Part shown: positions 44,416 to 54,110 of the stretch, piece by piece
Numbering within the stretch: the first letter of the stretch is position 1
Layout of the letters: every line of letters begins with the position of its first letter
DNA from: Acidobacteriota bacterium
GTDB taxonomy: Bacteria; Acidobacteriota; Blastocatellia; Pyrinomonadales; Pyrinomonadaceae
Direction of reading: 5' to 3'
Assembly: GCA_016713675.1 (NCBI GenBank)
Contig: JADJOS010000005.1
Coordinates: 1-64,000 of the forward strand
DNA: 64,000 nucleotides
Made by a program: the position numbers and the translations under genes
The notes under the pieces: model-generated
What the model was told of the DNA's origin: nothing
The model's database searches: none
Seen by the model: the letters and a program-made list of their open reading frames with translations, nothing else

Positions 44416-44428
44416 AATGGCCCCATAG

Positions 44429-44902
44429 TCAATGTCTTTCCCCGCGAAGCCGAACGCGTTCGAGCATCTCGTACTTTTCTTCGTCGGCTAGTAGGGCATC
44501 CAGTATCGGATAAAGGTAGTCGGCCTCACGCCGGTCGTGATGGCTGCAGAGGCGAAGGTAAAAGGCTTCGCGATCCAGAAGCTGAAGCATGACTCGGTCC
44601 AACTCAGGTTCTGAGGGCATGTCGCGGACCGTTTGCTTAAAAAGCCCAAGATGCGAACGCATCTTGGCGTGATCGTCATAGTAGAGCTTTGGAGCTCCAG
44701 CCGCCGGGAAGTCGGCCCGCTTTTCGTAAACCGGCAGCAGAATATTTTCTTCGTCAGCCATATGGCTGAAGAGGGTTGACTCATAGGCGTTAAGAAGGCC
44801 AAGTGCCTTTGCAAAATCAAAGTGGAGCAAAGCCCGCTGGTGCTCGAAGAATAATTCGTCGATCACAATGTGAACCTTCATGAGGTCACTAATAACTGCC
44901 AT
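44429..44902 (-). CDS. Hemerythrin-like HHE-domain protein
   Basis: It starts at ATG 44902 (MAVISDLMKVHIVIDELFFE), giving 157 residues. A longer frame overlaps the gamma-subunit gene and is not credible. Helices carry VHIVIDELFFEHQRALLHF, LFSHMADEENILLPVYEKR, YYDDHAKMRSHLGLFK and LCSHHDRREADYLYPILD. These supply the His and Glu ligands of a di-iron site. It may sense or scavenge oxygen or NO, or deliver iron. It is 11 bp from the gamma-subunit stop within the NarG/NxrA operon. Confidence 0.8.
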   Translation of the reverse strand: MAVISDLMKVHIVIDELFFEHQRALLHFDFAKALGLLNAYESTLFSHMADEENILLPVYEKRADFPAAGAPKLYYDDHAKMRSHLGLFKQTVRDMPSEPELDRVMLQLLDREAFYLRLCSHHDRREADYLYPILDALLADEEKYEMLERVRLRGERH

Positions 44903-44913
44903 ATTTTCTGTTC

Positions 44914-45756
44914 TCACTTTAAGATCAACGGCACCCAACCGGTTCGCATCTTTCTTGCTCCAACCTCGATGTGGGAGCCTTCCCAGACAGCAAACGCGAT
45001 CTGGGACGGCGTCACGGCTGAGAAGCCAGCGGGTAGCGGCCGCGAGATGACAACGGCCCACCCTTTAGGCGTCTTGACGCCTTTCCCTTTCGAGACTGCG
45101 TTCGGGGCCGGAGATAGTGTGCTCGGCCCTTCCGCTATCAGATCCTCTACCGGTTGCTCGCGTGGTCCGGAGCGCCGGCTTCCAAGTGCACGGGCCGGAG
45201 CGTACCGAGCCGCAGCCTCGGCTTGAGCCTGCGGGTTATTCTCGAGCGGCTTGGCCTCCGCCGGGTAGTGGTCGATCGATGCATTCGGATAGATCGCGTT
45301 GATATTATCGGCCCGTCCCTCAACGATCGCCTGCCAATCGGCACGCCAGTATGAGATCTCAACTGTTTTCCCGACCTCACCCATCTGCGGGGCCGGGACA
45401 TTTGGATCGACCTTTGAAGGAAGCTGTACGGCACAACCATCAATGAAATGTTTAGGCCCTGGAAGATCGCTTTGGCTTTCGTCCAGCCACTCGAGCCTGA
45501 ATGCTATCTCGCTGCCGTTGCTGATCGCTTTGACCAGTATCTCAGAAGTCGACGGCTCCAGTAGACGCGGCTCTACAAGATCCTGCAGGATCATTCTTGA
45601 TGAGTGGAGTGAGACTGCATCCCAGACGGCCGCATTTGGATCAAGCGTGATCTCCTTGACCTGCGCCACGTTGACCTCGGCTGTCGGCACCTGAACCTTA
45701 TTGCACGAAGTTGTGAATAAAAGAGCCAGAATAGTAAGCGACGTTACGAATCGCAT
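44914..45756 (-). CDS. Heme-binding gamma subunit of a type II DMSO-reductase-family enzyme
   Basis: It starts at ATG 45756 (MRFVTSLTILALLFTTSCNK), giving 280 residues with a lipoprotein signal and lipobox Cys. The mature part resembles the ethylbenzene-dehydrogenase/DMSO reductase gamma heme domain (WDAVSLHSSRMILQDLVEPR, EIAFRLEWLDESQSD, ISYWRADWQAI, SQIAFAVWEGSHIEVGARK). In relatives this subunit binds one b-type heme in the periplasm and relays electrons between the beta subunit and a cytochrome c. It lies just downstream of the beta-subunit gene. A lipid anchor would hold the complex at the membrane. Confidence 0.8.
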   Translation of the reverse strand: MRFVTSLTILALLFTTSCNKVQVPTAEVNVAQVKEITLDPNAAVWDAVSLHSSRMILQDLVEPRLLEPSTSEILVKAISNGSEIAFRLEWLDESQSDLPGPKHFIDGCAVQLPSKVDPNVPAPQMGEVGKTVEISYWRADWQAIVEGRADNINAIYPNASIDHYPAEAKPLENNPQAQAEAAARYAPARALGSRRSGPREQPVEDLIAEGPSTLSPAPNAVSKGKGVKTPKGWAVVISRPLPAGFSAVTPSQIAFAVWEGSHIEVGARKMRTGWVPLILK

Positions 45757-45767
45757 ATAGAACCTCC

Positions 45768-46910
45768 TCACGGACAATTGGTGCGCGTGATCTGATAGAG
45801 CTTGTCGTATGCCGGGCGTATGTGGACCGGTTCCTTGAACGGAACATTGACCAGCTCTTTTCCGTTCTCATCCATCCCTATCGCCTTATCCCCGACGCGC
45901 TTCCATTTGCGCATTATCGCCTCGGTCGAGCCGAATAAGCCTAATAAGCTGGTCAGATCCTGATCGTTCGGTGCGTTCCGGTAGATCTCAACGGCTTTAT
46001 CCGTGCCTGGGCCGAACATCTGGCGGGTAAAGGCCGTCGGTACGTGGATCGGCGGAATGTAATAGACGTTCGGCTCAAGGCCAAACTGAGGGAAGAGCGG
46101 TAGCGCCACCTTTTTGATATGTACTAGATAATCGATCGGGTTGTCGGCCTCGGCCTTGTCTGGCGTATTGATAAATCCGGCAACACGGATCTTTCCAATG
46201 CAGTTGGCGAAACACTGTGGTGACAGCCCTTGTTCGATCTTGGGATAACAGGCGATGCATTTTTCCGATGTCGACGTCATCGGGTTGAAAAACACCTTCT
46301 TGTACGGACAGCCGCGAACACATTCCTGATAGCCGCGACAGCGGTTTTGATCAACGAGAACGATGCCGTCCTCGGGCCGCTTGTAGATCGAACCACGAGG
46401 GCACGATGCCAGGCAGCCTGGATAAGTGCAGTGATTACAGATACGAGCGAGATAGTAGAACCATGCCATCTGATGGGGTATGTCGATACTTGCTCCATGC
46501 TCGATGCCGCCGGCACAGTCGTCTTCGCCGACGTTCGGATAGGCGTAATCTTCGTCCTCCGGCCTCCAGCCGAGAACGCGTTCGCCGGCCGGTGCTGACT
46601 CAAAAATGGTGCTTCCTTTATAGACAGATTCGCCATTTTCCTCGCCCCAATTTTGCCCATCGAGCAAACTCAGGAGATTAAGGTCCCAGGCAAGCGGATA
46701 GGAACCGTAAGGCTTGCGTTCGACGTTGTTCCAGAGCATGTACTCCTGGCCCTTGCCCGAGGTCCACGTTGTCTTGCACGCCAGCGTGCAGGTTTGGCAC
46801 GCGATACACTTATTCGTATCGAAAACGGCTGCAAATTGCTTTTGCGGCCTGCTTTCCGGATACCAATAGGACATTTCTCGTCCGAGTTGCCAGTTGTTTA
46901 CGCGAGCCAT
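45768..46910 (-). CDS. narH: NarH/NxrB-type iron-sulfur beta subunit
   Basis: The protein has 380 residues and no signal peptide. The opening MARVNNWQLGREMSYWYPES is followed by CIACQTCTLACKTTW, later CNHCTYPGCLASCPRGSI, CRGYQECVRGCPYKKVFFNP and CIACYPKIEQGLSPQCFANC. These are four cluster motifs of the NarH/NxrB family. The QEYMLWNNVERKPYGSYP stretch is especially close to Nitrospira-type NxrB. It probably leaves the cell folded with the Tat-targeted alpha subunit. It passes electrons between the molybdenum subunit and the gamma subunit. Confidence 0.9.
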   Translation of the reverse strand: MARVNNWQLGREMSYWYPESRPQKQFAAVFDTNKCIACQTCTLACKTTWTSGKGQEYMLWNNVERKPYGSYPLAWDLNLLSLLDGQNWGEENGESVYKGSTIFESAPAGERVLGWRPEDEDYAYPNVGEDDCAGGIEHGASIDIPHQMAWFYYLARICNHCTYPGCLASCPRGSIYKRPEDGIVLVDQNRCRGYQECVRGCPYKKVFFNPMTSTSEKCIACYPKIEQGLSPQCFANCIGKIRVAGFINTPDKAEADNPIDYLVHIKKVALPLFPQFGLEPNVYYIPPIHVPTAFTRQMFGPGTDKAVEIYRNAPNDQDLTSLLGLFGSTEAIMRKWKRVGDKAIGMDENGKELVNVPFKEPVHIRPAYDKLYQITRTNCP

Positions 46911-47425
46911 AGTTTTTTCTCCGTGTTGTTATCTTTTCTATCTGTGTCGCCGCGGTATCCCGCGAGGTTCATTTGTTGCTGGGGCGTAAAGAAATCGCTA
47001 AGAACAAAGATCTGCCTTCCAAAGTGAGTCGTCCGGGCGGCTAGGGTAAGCGAAACGATCGCGAGGATAAGAACAACGAGTGCATTCCAACGCGCCAGGC
47101 CCTTTCCGCGGAACATTCGTATCAGGCCGACGAGAGCGAATATGCCGGTCAGTTCGATCGCGAGGAATGTCGGCAGAGCCGACGCCCTGTGGGCGACTAT
47201 GTTTGTCCACGGCGGCCCAGCCATTAGAGCTGCACCTTTACCGGCTATCTCACCCGTTGCGTAAACGGCTAACGTTAGTAACGCCGTTACGACAAATAGC
47301 CATAAACCGTTCCGGCTGACCTCTCGGCCCGACCGCCACATTCCATACAGAAGCATCGCAATGCCGAGTACCATTCCGATCAGGGGTATGTAGTTCAGAA
47401 AAATGTGTATTCGTGTCGGATCCAT
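46898..47425 (-). CDS. Membrane protein encoded between alpha and beta subunits
   Basis: The protein has 175 residues with four to five membrane helices (FLNYIPLIGMVLGIAMLLYG, GLWLFVVTALLTLAVYATGE, TFLAIELTGIFALVGLIRMF, LVVLILAIVSLTLAARTTHF). It resembles DUF2231-like membrane proteins in having HxxLNYxPLIG and late histidines. The gene overlaps the beta-subunit start by 13 bp and begins 8 bp after the alpha-subunit stop. It may anchor the complex or bind heme. I cannot name the family with confidence. Confidence 0.6.
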   Translation of the reverse strand: MDPTRIHIFLNYIPLIGMVLGIAMLLYGMWRSGREVSRNGLWLFVVTALLTLAVYATGEIAGKGAALMAGPPWTNIVAHRASALPTFLAIELTGIFALVGLIRMFRGKGLARWNALVVLILAIVSLTLAARTTHFGRQIFVLSDFFTPQQQMNLAGYRGDTDRKDNNTEKKLWLA

Positions 47426-47433
47426 TTGCTTTG

Positions 47434-50400
47434 CTATTTCTTGCCGACAAAATCTCCGGCGATGTAACGCTTCATTGCATCCGATTCATTTCTCGGTCGG
47501 ATGCCAAGCTTAGTTGGACGCCATAGCAGCTCGTCACCGATGCCGCCTGGCTCTGCCTTGGTGATCTTGATAAATGATTCGCGCGGAGCACCCGTTGGGC
47601 AATGGATATCTGCCGCAAAACCCTTTCCCATCTCCTGGCCGAACATGCCCTTTCGAACCAGTGAATCGGTCATCCAAGTCGGTTTTAGCCAACCGCGGGT
47701 TGCGGATTGGTGTGAGCCCGAGCGAAACATTGCCTGATAGTTTGTCCGTGGATTCTTTGCCAAGCCGTCTTTACGCTCCTGCTGTCCCTGCTGGGAGCCG
47801 GGCGTCGCGCCGTACATGTTAAACCACATACGCGTCACGCCGCGAGGGGTGCCCGGATAGTACCTCGCACGACAGAGAAGCCGCGCGAATGCATAATTCT
47901 TCTTATCGTTCTGCCAGCCGCGAAACGGCCGGTCTTCCGGGTCGGCGTCTATCCAGACGTAGTCGCCGTCATTGACGCCGAGCTCCTGTGCATCGGTCGG
48001 ATTGATGTCGACATAACCCTCGGTAACAAACGGCGAACGTTTGTCGTGGCGGTAGATGTCGCCGAACGGTCCAAAAAGCATCGCGTTCATATCCGTGTCG
48101 ATCGGCGTCGTGTGCGAACCGTGGCGGAATTTCGGCGTGTGGAATATAAACTTGTAATCGTCCTTGATCAGAGGATGAGCCGTCTTTTTCGCTTCTGCCC
48201 AGGTATAGATAACGTTACGGCCGCAGCGAGTTTCGCAGCTTAGGTCGTCGCGTTTGACTCCGTAGTCCTCCGGCGTTTTCGGACGCATCGCTTCATGCGG
48301 CGCGGAGATAATGATATTTGGTTCGTAAAATGTCGAATCGACTGGTTCGCGGTGAATGGGCAGATTCTCGCCGGCGTCGATAAACTCGTCCTCTTCGCGA
48401 TAAAATTCAAGCCTGCCGCTCTTTGTGTACCAGGGCGTGGCGTCGACCAATTGATCGTATCCGACATTTTTCGGCGTCGTTCTGCTGTTGATAATCGCCG
48501 GCACACCGTTGATCGCCTTTTCGTGGAGATCTTTGAACGAATAGCCTTTGGTGTTTGTCGAATGATCGAGTATCCGCTGCAAGTAGACGTCCGTCCTATC
48601 CTCGCGGACAAATTTCCAGTAGTCGTTAAAGCGATTGTCCCCAGTCAGATCAGCGAGTTTTGACGCGACCGTAGCGTAAACCTCGATATCGCCGATCGTA
48701 TTGAAGATCCGAGGGATCGGGGTTTTTGGGAATACGAGCAGGAACGGGTTTGTGACCGACGCGGTCATGTCCGGATGTTTAAGTTCCGCCCAGGAATCAA
48801 CGCCGAAAACGACGTCCGCCCATTCGCATGACGTCGACCACCACCACTCGTTGACCGCGATCAGTTCGATCTTGGGCAGTGCGTTGACGACCATGTTGTA
48901 GTGCCATTTGACGTTACCGAGGATCGAATTTGCATTGGCGAACCAGAGCGATTTTGTCGGGCACGGCATATGGGTCTTGCCGGTCAAAAGAGCATTGCCC
49001 ACACGCAGGGGATGGTCTTCGTGATTGTAGTAGTGAGCCGACTCTGCCCGCCAGTACTGCTTTGGCCGAGCTGATTTTGTCTCGTCAAGCTCAATGTCGA
49101 ACGGATCCTCGTTAATGTATTGCGGTGCCCCGTTAAACAGAGCGGTGCGGTAATTTCCGGCATATGATCCGACGTTCCCGCCGATCTTGCCGACATTTCC
49201 GGTGAGGGACGCGAGCAGAAAAACGTCGCGATCCTTGTTGTCGCTATTGAAGAACTGGTTCGGGCCCATTCCAAGTGCAAAAAGCGTCGTTCCCGGCTCT
49301 TTGGCGAAAAGCCGAGCCAACTTCTGCACGGCGGCTGCCGGTGCCCATGTAAGTTCCTCAACCGTCTGCGGCGTAAAATGTGCCGCATATTCCTTGACCA
49401 GATCGAATACCGGACGGCATCTGACCTTTGTGCCGTCGGCGAGGACTACTTCGATGGATCCTTCAAGCATGGCGTCCACGGCCTTGGAATTCTTACCGAC
49501 ATCGTCGCGCGTAAGCGGCTGTGCCCCATTCTTTTTAGCATCCCAGAAAACGTAATCGCCCCATTCAAGCCGGAGCTTTTCAGGCACGACATTCTGCACT
49601 GTCTGTTGGATCGGCGGCGGGGCCTTCTCACCATCCTTGACGATAAATGTTTGTTTTAGAACGGCAGGATCGCCCCCGAAAACCTCTGCAGCCTTGAGAT
49701 ATTTGAGCGTATCCATCCTGACCAGGATCGGCATGTCCGTCCACTGCTGGACGTATTCCTTGTCATACAGGTTTTCCTGCATGATCACGTTGGCAAAGCC
49801 GAGCGCGAGAGCCGGCGTCGTTCCGGGACGGACGACAAGGACATCGTCGCCCTTCGTGGCCGTTGCCGAATATTCGCAGGCGATGACCACGACGCGAGTT
49901 CCTTTCATCCGTGCCTCGGTCAGCCAGTGAGCGTCCGGCATTTTCGTCGTGATCCAGTTCATTCCCCAGACGACAACCGTTTTGGCTTGCTCAACCGAGT
50001 TAAGATCGAATTCGACCGTCTGCTGGCCGGTGACCATCGTGTGTCCGGGAGGCAGATCGGTGTGCCATGAATAATTGTCAAATCCCTTGGGCCCCATCGC
50101 CTTGTCCGGCCCGACGCCGCGGATGTGAGAGTCTAGCAATGCGATCGAATTCGCCATTCTGTACATGCCGAAAACGCGCGTCATGCCAAGCAGCGGCATA
50201 CCACCGCGGAATTTCATCACTTGCGTGCCGACGCCCTGTGTTGCCTCGATCACCGCCTCGTCATAATGCTGTTCCTTGAGCTTTCGCTTGCCTTCATCGC
50301 CCGTGTATGTTTCAGCGATGTTCTTTAACGCAGCGGCTACAATGACGGCCCCTTCATCGTGGGACATTCGCACCCATTCGTCCCGGGCACGCTGGAAATA

Positions 50401-50871
50401 TTCCTCCGGCGGACGCCCGTCGGCTCCGCGAGGGAAGCCTGCCTCGTACCATTTCTTATATCCGGCTCGAACCATTGTTCCGTTTACTCGCCGGTCTCCG
50501 TAAAAGCGCCGCGTTAGAGCAAGGCCCTTTTGGCAGACACGCGGGTCCCACCGATGCGAAGTACCATTGCCGAGCAGATCGACGGCCTCGCCGTATTTCA
50601 TTGTCGGGCCGATCCGGGTAATGACGCCCTGACGGACATGCGCGTTGAGCAGGCAGTTGTGCGTATCGTTAGGAGCACAGGTAAAGGTATAACGCGAATC
50701 ATAAGCCCAGAGGTCGCGATAGACCTTTTCCCAATCACGGTTCGGATAGGCGGCTAGAGGATTTGTTATGGCTTCAAGTCCCCAGGCGTTCGTCGTCGAT
50801 GCGACGAGAGCGCCAAAGCCGGCAGCAGTGATCCTTGCCATAAATTCGCGTCTAGAAATTTCTTTTTTCAT
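47434..50871 (-). CDS. narG: Tat-exported NarG/NxrA-type molybdoenzyme alpha subunit
   Basis: The protein has 1,145 residues with a twin-arginine signal (SRREFMARITAAGFGALVAS). The FS0 region reads FTCAPNDTHNCLLNAHVRQG with a fourth Cys in RVCQKG. This pattern is closer to periplasmic NXR-like enzymes than to classical NarG. The molybdenum Asp lies in SWHTDLPPGHTM at about residue 272. Other conserved parts are KFRGGMPLLGMTRVFGMYRM and LIAVNEWWWSTSCEWADVVF. It catalyses nitrate reduction or the reverse, nitrite oxidation. Context with NarK, TorD-like chaperone and a bc complex favours periplasmic nitrate reduction, but sequence alone does not settle the direction. Confidence 0.9.
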   Translation of the reverse strand: MKKEISRREFMARITAAGFGALVASTTNAWGLEAITNPLAAYPNRDWEKVYRDLWAYDSRYTFTCAPNDTHNCLLNAHVRQGVITRIGPTMKYGEAVDLLGNGTSHRWDPRVCQKGLALTRRFYGDRRVNGTMVRAGYKKWYEAGFPRGADGRPPEEYFQRARDEWVRMSHDEGAVIVAAALKNIAETYTGDEGKRKLKEQHYDEAVIEATQGVGTQVMKFRGGMPLLGMTRVFGMYRMANSIALLDSHIRGVGPDKAMGPKGFDNYSWHTDLPPGHTMVTGQQTVEFDLNSVEQAKTVVVWGMNWITTKMPDAHWLTEARMKGTRVVVIACEYSATATKGDDVLVVRPGTTPALALGFANVIMQENLYDKEYVQQWTDMPILVRMDTLKYLKAAEVFGGDPAVLKQTFIVKDGEKAPPPIQQTVQNVVPEKLRLEWGDYVFWDAKKNGAQPLTRDDVGKNSKAVDAMLEGSIEVVLADGTKVRCRPVFDLVKEYAAHFTPQTVEELTWAPAAAVQKLARLFAKEPGTTLFALGMGPNQFFNSDNKDRDVFLLASLTGNVGKIGGNVGSYAGNYRTALFNGAPQYINEDPFDIELDETKSARPKQYWRAESAHYYNHEDHPLRVGNALLTGKTHMPCPTKSLWFANANSILGNVKWHYNMVVNALPKIELIAVNEWWWSTSCEWADVVFGVDSWAELKHPDMTASVTNPFLLVFPKTPIPRIFNTIGDIEVYATVASKLADLTGDNRFNDYWKFVREDRTDVYLQRILDHSTNTKGYSFKDLHEKAINGVPAIINSRTTPKNVGYDQLVDATPWYTKSGRLEFYREEDEFIDAGENLPIHREPVDSTFYEPNIIISAPHEAMRPKTPEDYGVKRDDLSCETRCGRNVIYTWAEAKKTAHPLIKDDYKFIFHTPKFRHGSHTTPIDTDMNAMLFGPFGDIYRHDKRSPFVTEGYVDINPTDAQELGVNDGDYVWIDADPEDRPFRGWQNDKKNYAFARLLCRARYYPGTPRGVTRMWFNMYGATPGSQQGQQERKDGLAKNPRTNYQAMFRSGSHQSATRGWLKPTWMTDSLVRKGMFGQEMGKGFAADIHCPTGAPRESFIKITKAEPGGIGDELLWRPTKLGIRPRNESDAMKRYIAGDFVGKK

Positions 50872-50893
50872 ATCATTCCTCGTTATTGCTCAA

Positions 50894-52555
50894 CTACTTA
50901 ACACTTAACGACCGTATATAGGTCACGATCGATTCGATCTCAGCCTGCGTCAGCACGCGTCTGATCGGCGATGGGTTTGCAAATCCCTGCATCACCGTTT
51001 CGCTTCGTCCGCGTTTTATCATTTCGACCAGAAAGGTGTCTGAAACACTAGAAAGAAAGGCCTTGTTGGCCAAAGCCGGGCCGTCGCCACCGACGGCGTT
51101 CTTTCCGTGACAACCTGAGCAATTTGAGGCAAAAAGTGTCGCTCCGAGATTCCCGTCGCCCATTGCCCAGATCTGCGGTTTGGGGTCCGGCAGTGCCTGA
51201 ACGTTTCCTCCGAGCCCACGAATGTACGCGATGACAGACCGCAGCTCATCATCATTAAATCCATTCACACGATCGCCCCACGGAAGCATCGGACGCCCCG
51301 GACGCCCATTTCGTATCGTTTGGAAGAGAAAATCGTCAGAGGCGAGCTGGAGGAACTCCGGACTCGTTATCGACGGATTCGGAACAAGGCCCGGGAACCG
51401 GGTTCCACGTCCGTCTGCCGCGTGACAACTTGAACAAACCGCGGTGTAAATGGTCTCCCCATCCTTAGCAAACTCGCGTTCGCCGAAACGCATAGCTCGG
51501 ACGCGGTCTTTCGGAAGATAGACGTCAGGCAAGGTGCGCCGTCTGAGCGAAAGTGTATAGAGCGTCAGCAGGTCGATCTGGCTATCAGACAAGCCAAGTG
51601 CGGGCATTTGCGAACCCGCGACCGTGGACGCAGGTGAACGGAAATGCTGGACGACCCAGTTGGTTAAAGTGTGATCGCCCGGAACCTTAGTGAAATTCAG
51701 TTGATTCGGATCTTTGTAACCCGAGAGGGATAGATTGACGCCCGCGTCACCGCCAAAACTTCCGACGGTATGACAACCAGCGCACCCGACCGAATTGAAC
51801 TGCGCCTTTGCTTCGATCAGTTTCGGCGCACCCATTTGGGTGTCGAGAAAGATCTTCAGAGCCGAGCGGTCTGCCTCGGCTACCTCACGAAATGAGGTTT
51901 TCCAGGCCGGGTCCGTCGCCTGCTGAGACTTTTGCAGGTGAGCCGCATACCATTCGGCGTTGTAGCCTTTCAGGCCGACATGTGACAGGTCGGGGCCTTC
52001 CATTCCCGTCACATTGCCGCCCGGACGCAGCGTGCCTCCGCGGCCGTCGAGACGATGACACGCGTAACAGTCGAGCCTTTCAAACGTCTTGCGGGCACTT
52101 TCGAGGGTCGGCAGATTGGGAACATTCAGCGGCGTGTGACAGGTTCCGCAACTCGCGTAGGCATACTTCGAGGGCAGCATCGGCTCGGTCCAGAAGTGAA
52201 CATTACCGTGAGCATCGTCTTTCTCAGTTGCTTGTCCCTGTCCACCATGACAGGTCGTGCAGCCGATCTCGGTCGGGGAATGGACGACTGGCTTGTGGGC
52301 TGCGCCTACCTTTTGATCGGACGTGATCTGCTCGCCGGATGCCATCCCGACATGACAAGTGACGCAGCGGTCCGTTACTTTGAGCTGCGGATTCACTATC
52401 TGGCGAAGTCGCAGATCGATCGGGCCTTCAGTGGTCTTGGCGTTCCCCTGAATGCTGTGCCAGTCCTTCATAAAGTTCTCTGACACGGCAGCCGCAGCCA
52501 GGAGCAAAAAGACCCCGATACTTGAAACCATCAACAAATATTTATTCTTGTTCAT
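50894..52555 (-). CDS. Membrane-anchored heptaheme cytochrome c
   Basis: The protein has 553 residues with an N-terminal anchor (YLLMVSSIGVFLLLAAAAVS). Seven CxxCH motifs occur in order: CVTCH, CTTCH, CGTCH, CYACH, CAGCH, CSSCH and CSGCH. The first three are spaced like a small multiheme domain, and the last three lie in mono-heme cytochrome c domains (GETIYTAVCSSCHAADGRGT, LFASNCSGCHGKNAVGGDG). It follows the cytochrome b gene by 4 bp. It probably replaces cytochrome c1 and carries electrons from the bc-like complex to the NarG/NxrA enzyme. Confidence 0.87.
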   Translation of the reverse strand: MNKNKYLLMVSSIGVFLLLAAAAVSENFMKDWHSIQGNAKTTEGPIDLRLRQIVNPQLKVTDRCVTCHVGMASGEQITSDQKVGAAHKPVVHSPTEIGCTTCHGGQGQATEKDDAHGNVHFWTEPMLPSKYAYASCGTCHTPLNVPNLPTLESARKTFERLDCYACHRLDGRGGTLRPGGNVTGMEGPDLSHVGLKGYNAEWYAAHLQKSQQATDPAWKTSFREVAEADRSALKIFLDTQMGAPKLIEAKAQFNSVGCAGCHTVGSFGGDAGVNLSLSGYKDPNQLNFTKVPGDHTLTNWVVQHFRSPASTVAGSQMPALGLSDSQIDLLTLYTLSLRRRTLPDVYLPKDRVRAMRFGEREFAKDGETIYTAVCSSCHAADGRGTRFPGLVPNPSITSPEFLQLASDDFLFQTIRNGRPGRPMLPWGDRVNGFNDDELRSVIAYIRGLGGNVQALPDPKPQIWAMGDGNLGATLFASNCSGCHGKNAVGGDGPALANKAFLSSVSDTFLVEMIKRGRSETVMQGFANPSPIRRVLTQAEIESIVTYIRSLSVK

Positions 52556-52559
52556 TGCG

Positions 52560-54107
52560 TCAATGGCCTCCCCAATCAGACGGCGACCAGAAGAAATCCC
52601 AGTTCGGCCCGCGGAAATATGTACCGATCACGGTCAACACAATGAAACCGCATAGAAAGCACGTAAACAGGGCCAGTGCACCTGCACGAGTCGAGTTGTA
52701 TCTTCGAACGGCCCATATCGAATACGTCGCGTAGATCGCCGTCAGGACAGTCCCGGGATTGATGAACGTAATAAAAAGTTGGGGAATGTTAGGGAACCAC
52801 TCGCGAAGCCAGCCGAACTTAATGGCAAACGCCTCGACAAGTATCGACGCGGCAAAACCCACCACGACGGACCACTTCACGAGTTTCCGGCCGCCCGGAC
52901 CGCCAAACCATTCGCCTGTTCCTTCCTTTTCACGGTCGAGAAATGGGATCAGACCCAAGCCGATCACGCACAGCATCGGAATACCTATGCCACCCATGAA
53001 TGCCGAGAACGATACGATCTCCTGGAGCCCGAGAAAGTACCACGGGGCCTTTGCCGGATTCTCGGGAACGAGCGGATTTGCCAGTTCTTTCAACGGCGCG
53101 TCAGAAACGAATGCCAACGCGACGCAGATGAGAGTTGTCAGCATCAGCACGCCAAGCTCGGCATAGAAAAGGTGCGGCATTGACGGAACCGTGTGTTCCG
53201 GGCCGCTCCCGACGGCAGGCGTTTTGCCCTTCACGACGGCGGCTAGGTGATATGTTTTCGTCGGAGCATCCGTAAAGACCGGATAGAATTCTTTGGCTTC
53301 CTGGCCAACCAGTTCATCGGCATTCGCCGGTTTTGCGAGCCCACCATCCTTGCGTATTCGCCAGAAATGCACCGCCATCAACATAACAAGAGTCAGTGGC
53401 AAGATCATTACGTGAAGCAGATAGAATCTGATCAACGCCTCTTCGCCGACCTTGTCAGACCCAAGCAATATTTCACGCTGCAGGCCGCCGATATCTGCCC
53501 AAGCCGTGATCCCAAGTGCGTCGGTGATCTCTCGAGGACTCTGCGCGATATTGGCGCCGATCGTGATCGCCCAGTAGGCGAGTTGATCCCAAGGAAGCAG
53601 ATAACCCGTAAACGACAGGCCCAGTGTTGTGACTAGCAACCCCCAGCCAATGAACCAGTTGAATTCCCTCGGTTTTCGGTACGAAGCGGTGTAGAACGCC
53701 CTTGCCATGTGCAGTATCACGGCGACCACCATCACGTTAGCGGCCCAGCGGTGGATGTTCCGCATAAACCGGCCAGTAGGTACAATGAAATGAATGTCCT
53801 TGATCGATTGATAGGCTACGTCCGGATACGGCTTGTAGTAGAACATCAGCAGGATGCCGGTGACCAGAGTTATCAGAAATGCCGCAGTCGTCATTATGCC
53901 GAGACCCATGGTCGTGCTCCAACGCAGGCTCCAGAGATGGGTGCGAACCGAATGAAGATGCAGGAAGACGTTGCCGAAGATAAACGACGACCGCGTGCGA
54001 TCGGTCTTTGGCGGACCGCCGCGAAACATCGCCCGATAAACGTGATTAGGGATGCCCCGCAGATTGATCCAGAATTCGTGTAATGCTGAATAGCCTTCTG
54101 CTTTCAT
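52560..54107 (-). CDS. Cytochrome b of a bc1/b6f-like complex
   Basis: The protein has 515 residues. N-terminal helices include TTMGLGIMTTAAFLITLVTG and the b-heme histidines in NIHRWAANVMVVAVILHMAR and LLHVMILPLTLVMLMAVHFW. The quinol-site region GYLLPWDQLAYWAITIGANI is intact, and a PEWY-like motif appears as APWYFLGLQEI. Both halves of a cytochrome b/subunit IV fusion are present, with a final domain of extra helices. With the Rieske protein and heptaheme cytochrome it should oxidise quinol and pump protons. Confidence 0.92.
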   Translation of the reverse strand: MKAEGYSALHEFWINLRGIPNHVYRAMFRGGPPKTDRTRSSFIFGNVFLHLHSVRTHLWSLRWSTTMGLGIMTTAAFLITLVTGILLMFYYKPYPDVAYQSIKDIHFIVPTGRFMRNIHRWAANVMVVAVILHMARAFYTASYRKPREFNWFIGWGLLVTTLGLSFTGYLLPWDQLAYWAITIGANIAQSPREITDALGITAWADIGGLQREILLGSDKVGEEALIRFYLLHVMILPLTLVMLMAVHFWRIRKDGGLAKPANADELVGQEAKEFYPVFTDAPTKTYHLAAVVKGKTPAVGSGPEHTVPSMPHLFYAELGVLMLTTLICVALAFVSDAPLKELANPLVPENPAKAPWYFLGLQEIVSFSAFMGGIGIPMLCVIGLGLIPFLDREKEGTGEWFGGPGGRKLVKWSVVVGFAASILVEAFAIKFGWLREWFPNIPQLFITFINPGTVLTAIYATYSIWAVRRYNSTRAGALALFTCFLCGFIVLTVIGTYFRGPNWDFFWSPSDWGGH

Positions 54108-54110
54108 GGT

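Noticed and set aside
47434..50871. Long plus-strand frames inside the NarG/NxrA gene and other minus-strand genes
   Set aside because: They are shadows of a well-conserved minus-strand gene and show no family resemblance or ribosome binding sites.
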